Assembly: GCA_041287335.1 (NCBI GenBank)
Contig: JBEULM010000061.1
Location: 1 to 56,160 of the forward strand
Length of the DNA: 56,160 bases
Direction: 5' to 3'
DNA from: Hydrogenobacter sp.
Lineage (GTDB): Bacteria > Aquificota > Aquificia > Aquificales > Aquificaceae
Made by a program: the position numbers and the translations under genes
Part shown: positions 52,141 to 56,160 of the stretch, one piece after another
Numbering within the stretch: the stretch's first letter is position 1
Layout of the letters: every line of letters begins with the position of its first letter
Notes under the pieces: model-generated
What the model saw: only the letters and a program-made list of their open reading frames with translations
Database searches by the model: none
Told to the model about the DNA's origin: nothing

Positions 52141-52338
52141 CCTGTTTATTGCCTTAGTGATAAGGTTCTCTAACAATCCACCCGCCACAAAGGACCCAAT
52201 CAGTATGGTTCTGTCCTTTTCTGTAAGAAAAGTGTCCCTTTCTCGCTTTCTTGACTTTTCTCCTCTTTTCAGGAGCTTCCTGCACCCTTCCTTTTCCGCC
52301 TCAATCTTGCTTATAAGTTCTTCAACTCTATTTTTCAT
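52132..52338 (-). CDS. 68-aa small protein with C-terminal hydrophobic helix
   Basis: This leftward frame is convergent with phoD (9-bp overlap). The product is Lys/Arg/Glu-rich in its first 45 residues (SKIEAEKEGCRKLLKR, ERDTFLTEKDRT) and has a moderately hydrophobic C-terminal helix (ILIGSFVAGGLLENLITKAI). No family recognised and no clear SD. What supports it as a gene is the Pho-box-like repeat just upstream on its own strand. Expression is inferred, not proven. Confidence 0.6.
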   Translation of the reverse strand: MKNRVEELISKIEAEKEGCRKLLKRGEKSRKRERDTFLTEKDRTILIGSFVAGGLLENLITKAINRLF

Positions 52339-52360
52339 AGCCGGTATTGATCGTAAAGAT

Positions 52361-52382
52361 AAATTGTTAAGAAATCGTTAAG
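52361..52382 (-). promoter_or_regulatory. Pho-box-like tandem repeat upstream of the 68-aa gene
   Basis: On the minus strand CTTAACGATTT (52372-52382) is followed directly by CTTAACAATTT (52361-52371). TATCTT/TACGAT -10-like words lie between it and the ATG at 52338. Same unit and period as the two sites at 42.7 and 46.6 kb. Confidence 0.6.
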
Positions 52383-52436
52383 AAGCTATCCTCTAAGACC
52401 AAGCAAAAAAAAATATAACAGATTGCTGAGAAATAA

Positions 52437-52442
52437 TATAAT
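52437..52442 (+). promoter_or_regulatory. -10 box for the MCE-domain gene, leaderless start
   Basis: TATAAT with 6 nt to the ATG at 52449 and no SD; no Pho-box unit faces this gene. Confidence 0.45.
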
Positions 52443-52448
52443 GATAGC

Positions 52449-54020
52449 ATGAGATTTTCCACCGAATTTAAGGTCGGTGCCTTAGTAACTGCTGTTTCTC
52501 TTGCTTTTGCCTTCCTCGTGCTGACTTTTGGAGAGATACCCTTTTTCAAGCCTGGCGTTAAAGTTTACAGAGTGTACTTTGACAACGTGGGAGGTCTTTC
52601 AAAAGGTGCTGAAGTGAGGGTAGCGGGAATAAAGAGCGGAAAAGTCAGAAGCGTGGAATTAAAAGATGGAAAAGTGGAGGTGATCTTTGAAGTAGACAAA
52701 AGTATAAGACTGTACAGAGATGCGAGCGCACAGATAGGTACTCTTGGACTAATGGGTGATAAATACCTCTCTATAAATCCCGGCGACCCATCTTCTGGCA
52801 CTTTATCTGAAGGGGAGGTTATACAGAAAACGTACGGATACGCCGATACGGATAAGCTTGTGAAAGAGCTTACAAACACATCAGAAGCTGTAAGACTTAT
52901 GGTGGAAAACTTCCAACTCATACTGACAGAAAACAGGGAAGACATAAGAAAGATAGTCCAAAATCTTGAGGTTCTTTCGGATAATCTCAATAAAATGGCT
53001 CTTGAAAACAGGGAGAATCTGAGGGAAACCTTAGCCAATTTGAATATTCTGGTCGCAAACTTGAACAGAAGCCTCCCCTCTACTATAGCTTCCATAGAAA
53101 GGCTTTCCAGAGATATTGACAGGTTAGCTCTTGAAAACAGAGAGGACATAAGGGAAAGTGTTGAAAATCTTAGGGATCTGTCCGCAAGTCTCAAAAGCAC
53201 CTTTCCTGAGCTTGTGAAAAATCTCAACGACCTTTCAAGGAACTTAAACCTCGTGGTTGCGGAAAACAGGGACAACTTGAGAAGTACCACTTCAAACCTC
53301 GCAGATCTTACCACTTCACTCAAAAAAAGTTCGGAAGACCTCCACAGAATACTCGCCCGTATAGAGAGAGGGGAAGGTACTCTTGGGAAGCTCATAAAGG
53401 ATGAAGAGCTCTATACGAACATAACATCGGCTACAAAAACCTTTGCAAAGGCTGGAGAAGTTGCTGATAAAACCAATCTTTACATAGGCTTCAGGGGAGA
53501 GCTTTATAAAGGCGGGGATTCTAAAGGTGTGATAAGTGTGACTCTTCAACCCGATAACAGCAAGTATTATTTACTTGAAGTGGTAGGAAATTCAAGAGGT
53601 AGAGTTTACAGGGAGGAGATATTACCAAATCAAACCATAGTAAAAAAAGAGTTCAAACCTGAATTCACATTGCAGTATGCGAGAATCTTCCCGCTGTTTG
53701 AAGATAAATACGTTGTGCTTAGAGGAGGTCTCAAAGAATCCACTGGAGGCATAGGAGCTGATCTTATATACAGCAACAGGATCACATTTACATCAGACTT
53801 ATGGGACTTTGGGAGAAGGGACAGACCTCAAGATAAAAACCTCAAACCGAACTTTCAAGTGGGCGTAAACTACAAAGTAAGCGGACCTCTCTTTGTGCGC
53901 TTTGGTGGTGATGACCTTCTCAATCCTAAACTCAGAGGCGCTTTTGGTGGTGTAGGACTTCTCTTTACCGACAACGATCTTAAGTACCTACTGGGCGCCT
54001 TAAAAATACCCTTGCCTTGA
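52449..54020 (+). CDS. MCE-domain (MlaD-like) lipid-transport protein
   Basis: The 523-aa protein has one N-terminal membrane anchor (LVTAVSLAFAFLVLTFG) and an MCE/MlaD domain (about residues 35-115, VYRVYFDNVGGLSKGAEVRVAGI in two blocks, LGLMGDKYLSINPG). A long helical tract (130-315) repeats an ENR(E/D)(D/N)(I/L)R motif at residues 161, 186, 229 and 272. A C-terminal beta-rich domain (about 345-523) resembles outer-membrane barrel strands. MCE proteins form hexamers that carry lipids between membranes; the repeat tract would make a tube or needle. No ABC transporter (MlaE/F) genes are adjacent. Confidence 0.88.
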   Translation: MRFSTEFKVGALVTAVSLAFAFLVLTFGEIPFFKPGVKVYRVYFDNVGGLSKGAEVRVAGIKSGKVRSVELKDGKVEVIFEVDKSIRLYRDASAQIGTLGLMGDKYLSINPGDPSSGTLSEGEVIQKTYGYADTDKLVKELTNTSEAVRLMVENFQLILTENREDIRKIVQNLEVLSDNLNKMALENRENLRETLANLNILVANLNRSLPSTIASIERLSRDIDRLALENREDIRESVENLRDLSASLKSTFPELVKNLNDLSRNLNLVVAENRDNLRSTTSNLADLTTSLKKSSEDLHRILARIERGEGTLGKLIKDEELYTNITSATKTFAKAGEVADKTNLYIGFRGELYKGGDSKGVISVTLQPDNSKYYLLEVVGNSRGRVYREEILPNQTIVKKEFKPEFTLQYARIFPLFEDKYVVLRGGLKESTGGIGADLIYSNRITFTSDLWDFGRRDRPQDKNLKPNFQVGVNYKVSGPLFVRFGGDDLLNPKLRGAFGGVGLLFTDNDLKYLLGALKIPLP

Positions 54021-54053
54021 AGGAAATTGATCTAAATTTTATTATTGAGTGCC

Positions 54054-55133
54054 ATGTATGAAGATCATATTTATAGGCTCTACAGGGTGAATATGGATCT
54101 CAGAGAATGGGAGAGTATACTTTTGTTAACGGATGACGAGAAGGATTACCTTGTTGAACTTCTATACGAATTTTTGGATGTGGCTAAGCGGATAACTCCT
54201 AAGGTAAGGTACTTAGTTTATCCCTCACTGAAAGTACATGGCACAGAACCACCAGAGGAAGTATGGAGGATAACCTTTGGGGATAGCGCAATAAACATGC
54301 TCAAAGAAGCAAATCTTCTTGAAAAAGTCCTTAACAAAGAGCCTTATTCGGAGCATGAAGTTATAAGCATCCTCAAAAACTACGCGAATGACGTCCCGCA
54401 CGTAGTAGTTGCCTTTCCCTACTACTCTACCACACACACCTTTTACAGAAAAGTACTTACAGACAGCTTTAGGGTAAGATACGCATCTATGCCACTTTTT
54501 GAACCGAGCATGTTTGAAGGTCCTATGAATGTAAATTGGGAAGCTGTGAGCAGATTAAGTACGGATGTTGCGGACATACTCACAGAAGCGGAGTGGGCTG
54601 TAGTGAGAGGGGCTGAAGGTACGAATGTGGAATTCTCGCTAAATGGGAGAAGGGCTATAGCAGATACAGGTATCTTTCACAAAGGTGGAGATTTTGGCAA
54701 CCTACCCGCAGGTGAAGGTTTTGTAGCACCAATTGAAACATCAGCATACGGGAGGCTCGTGATCACATACGGTCCTAATAGAAAGCTTGAAAGACCTATA
54801 AGCCTAAAGTTTAAGGACGGTGCTGTTGAAGAGATAGAAGGCTTTGAGCCATACAGACATACTCTTGAAGATATTTTTAAAAAATACGATCAGGCGAGAT
54901 TTATAGCCGAGTTCGGCATTGGAACCAATCCTGGAGCAAAAAGGGCTGACAACGTGCTTGAGGCGGAGAAAATATTGGGGACAATCCATATAGCGATAGG
55001 AGACAACCACACTTTCGGTGGTAAAAACAAAGTACCTTTTCACACCGATTACGTAGTTTTTCAACCAGAAGTTATAGTAGGAGGTAAAGGATGGCAAAAG
55101 AGGCTCTTAGAGAAAGGGAAGATATGCACTTAA
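54054..55133 (+). CDS. M29-family metallo-aminopeptidase
   Basis: M29 peptidases are metal-dependent aminopeptidases common in thermophiles. The product has the family blocks VRGAEGTNVEFSLNGR, GDFGNLPAGEGFVAPIE, AEFGIGTNP, KILGTIHIAIGDNHTFGG and HTDYVV, which supply metal ligands. I choose the ATG at 54054 (359 aa), with TATTAT 8 nt upstream and no SD; an in-frame TTG at 54045 is less likely. It overlaps the regulator gene by 43 bp and diverges from no other unit. Confidence 0.9.
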   Translation: MYEDHIYRLYRVNMDLREWESILLLTDDEKDYLVELLYEFLDVAKRITPKVRYLVYPSLKVHGTEPPEEVWRITFGDSAINMLKEANLLEKVLNKEPYSEHEVISILKNYANDVPHVVVAFPYYSTTHTFYRKVLTDSFRVRYASMPLFEPSMFEGPMNVNWEAVSRLSTDVADILTEAEWAVVRGAEGTNVEFSLNGRRAIADTGIFHKGGDFGNLPAGEGFVAPIETSAYGRLVITYGPNRKLERPISLKFKDGAVEEIEGFEPYRHTLEDIFKKYDQARFIAEFGIGTNPGAKRADNVLEAEKILGTIHIAIGDNHTFGGKNKVPFHTDYVVFQPEVIVGGKGWQKRLLEKGKICT

Positions 55134-55810
55134 AGCTGGACATGCTCAAAAATGTCCACATGTTTGAGGGTCTTGGAGAGGAGGAGCTAAAGGATGCTGT
55201 AAAGTATATGCAACTCAAAGAATTTAGGCGGAATGAATACATCTTCTTTGAGGAGGAAGCTGAACCGGGCATATACATACTCGTAGAAGGTCTTATAAAG
55301 CTCTTGAAGGAGACGCAAGATGCGAGGATAGTCATAGTCAGGCTCGTTTATCCTGGAGATGTTTTCGGATGGATAGAGTGGGGCAAGAAAGCTCCTAAAA
55401 ACACATACACGGCAAAATCCATGACCGAATCAAAGGCATTGTATATATCTAACAAAGACTTTATAAACCTCGCTATAAAACATCCTGCTGTAGCTATAAA
55501 GATGACCTGCGAAGCCACAGCCAACCTGATACAGACTTACGAGACCCTAAAAAGCATAGCAGGAGGTAAGGTGGAAGAGCGCATCGCAAAGGTACTCTTA
55601 GAGATAGCTGACAGGATCGGTAAAAAGTATGAAGACACAATAATCATAGAAGCACCTCTCACAAGGCTTGACATAGCAGAAATGACCGGAACAACTGTTG
55701 AAACTACCATAAGGGTTATGAGCAAATGGAAAAAGCAAGGTATTATAAACACAGAAAGAGGCTACATAGAGATCATAAAAAGGAGGGAACTGGAAAAGCT
55801 CGTCATTTAG
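55091..55810 (+). CDS. Crp/Fnr-family transcriptional regulator
   Basis: The 239-aa protein has an N-terminal cyclic-nucleotide-binding-type beta-roll (residues 20-140, MFEGLGEEELKDAVKYM, GIYILVEGLIKLLK, LVYPGDVFGWIEW), a dimer helix and a C-terminal winged HTH (LTRLDIAEMTGTTVETTIRVMSKWKKQGII). It has no N-terminal Cys cluster, so it is Crp-like and not an oxygen-sensing Fnr. SD AGGAGGT before the ATG at 55091 supports this start over a later ATG, despite overlap with the peptidase gene. Its targets are unknown. Confidence 0.92.
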   Translation: MAKEALREREDMHLKLDMLKNVHMFEGLGEEELKDAVKYMQLKEFRRNEYIFFEEEAEPGIYILVEGLIKLLKETQDARIVIVRLVYPGDVFGWIEWGKKAPKNTYTAKSMTESKALYISNKDFINLAIKHPAVAIKMTCEATANLIQTYETLKSIAGGKVEERIAKVLLEIADRIGKKYEDTIIIEAPLTRLDIAEMTGTTVETTIRVMSKWKKQGIINTERGYIEIIKRRELEKLVI

Positions 55811-55867
55811 ATGAAGCTTTTGTATACTCAATTCCCCAGTCGTGCATAGCGTCAAAGAGTATCCCTT

Positions 55868-55908
55868 TGCATAGACAGATATCCCACTTATAGACATCTA
55901 TCTATGCA
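55868..55908. other. imperfect hairpin just downstream of the TnpB-like gene
   Basis: TGCATAGACAGAT (55868-55880) pairs with ATCTATCTATGCA (55896-55908) at 12 of 13 positions with a 15-nt loop. On the minus strand it spans the tnpB stop and the bases after it, where right-end hairpins and the guide-RNA scaffold of IS200/IS605-type elements are usually located. Confidence 0.5.
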
Positions 55909-56160
55909 TCGGGTTTAGGGCTGTGCCTGAAAACCCTCTAAAATAAGGATTTTCAGACAGTAAGCCCAGTGCCTTACTCCTGAGGCACTTGAACCGCTCA
56001 TCAGACAGGTTCTTCAAAAACCTATCCACCTGCCTGACAAGGGCTTGCGGAATACGGCGTAAATGCATCCCCCATCTGACACGGTCAGACAGGTTTCTGG
56101 ACGCATTCACATCCGCATTCAGCTTCCTACCACATAACCTACACTCAAACTTCTCTTGCG
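55898..56160 (-). CDS. TnpB-like protein (IS200/IS605 or IS607 group), C-terminal part
   Basis: The leftward frame enters from the window edge and ends in TAG at 55898-55900. It encodes a partial zinc-finger motif (FECRLCGRKLN) followed by ADVNASRNLSDR, the typical DxNASxN ending of the RuvC-III site in TnpB/OrfB proteins, and then a basic tail of about 65 residues. A second CxxC is not seen in the visible part. TnpB is an RNA-guided nuclease carried by transposons. Whether it is complete or has a TnpA partner lies outside the window. It ends 88 bp from the regulator's stop. Confidence 0.78.
   Translation of the reverse strand, partial: QEKFECRLCGRKLNADVNASRNLSDRVRWGMHLRRIPQALVRQVDRFLKNLSDERFKCLRSKALGLLSENPYFRGFSGTALNPMHR

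Noticed and set aside
52565-53395. 276-aa frame on the minus strand
   Set aside because: It is the antisense of the MCE gene's Leu/Ser/Arg-rich repeat tract; its sequence is low-complexity Ser/Leu and it has no SD or motif.
55598-55897. 99-aa minus-strand frame between the TnpB end and the regulator
   Set aside because: It is mostly antisense to the regulator gene, with no SD and a composition that does not look protein-like.
1-56160. CRISPR array
   Set aside because: No series of identical 25-40-bp repeats with regular spacers was seen; the only regular repeats are the short 11-bp units and the protein-coding repeats in the MCE gene.

Overview
The window looks like a chromosomal piece of a thermophilic, autotrophic Aquificaceae bacterium, most likely Hydrogenobacter or a close relative. 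The reasons are a split leucyl-tRNA synthetase whose KMSKS half is a free-standing gene, two adjacent 2-oxoacid:ferredoxin oxidoreductase loci (a two-subunit korAB type and a five-subunit forDABGE type, as expected for the reductive TCA cycle), a protein disulfide oxidoreductase with two thioredoxin folds, a BioW pimeloyl-CoA synthetase, and very tight packing in which neighbouring genes often overlap.

Layout. 0-7 kb is one leftward operon: thrS, a universal stress protein, plsC, a disulfide oxidoreductase, a TPR protein, a DUF3108 envelope protein and mutS2 (cut by the window edge). 7-13.4 kb holds a TviB/WbpA-like nucleotide-sugar dehydrogenase, a leftward murC-recJ-DUF2227 operon, the leuS beta subunit with a tiny membrane ORF, and a pentapeptide-repeat gene. 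13.4-26.8 kb is the carbon-fixation block. korAB reads left. A divergent rightward array reads forD-A-B-G-E, a 97-aa unknown gene, a CobW/G3E GTPase, dabB, dabA and a PII-like gene. Gaps are a few tens of bases or less, so ferredoxin-linked CO2 fixation and DAB-type inorganic-carbon uptake appear to be co-transcribed. 26.8-36.4 kb is leftward: kdpA-B-C with a kinase-less kdpD, then ilvB-ilvN-pepA running into tRNA-Ala and tRNA-Leu. 36.5-42.6 kb has a flavin-reductase-like protein, yifB/comM, bioW, a FadL-type porin, purC, and a C39 peptidase with its PA2779-family partner.

42.6-52.4 kb is the most unusual part. First comes a seven-gene cluster around a P1B-like ATPase that lacks the CPC metal motif and is flanked by small membrane, coiled-coil and HMA-like or SCP2-like proteins. 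Next is a TonB-dependent receptor-exbB-exbD-tonB-phoD operon, then a lone leftward 68-aa gene. All three transcription units have tandem 11-bp-period YTTAAY repeats in front of them. This architecture closely resembles the cyanobacterial Pho box, so I infer a local phosphate-starvation regulon. The end of the window holds an MCE-domain protein with ~43-residue repeats, an M29 aminopeptidase, a Crp/Fnr regulator and the C-terminal end of a TnpB-like (IS200/IS605-group) protein with a downstream hairpin.

Many first genes of transcription units have a TANNNT box 5-8 nt before the start codon and no Shine-Dalgarno sequence, which suggests leaderless mRNAs. Genes inside operons and probably highly expressed operons use AGGAGG. 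All functional assignments come from reading motifs, not from database searches.
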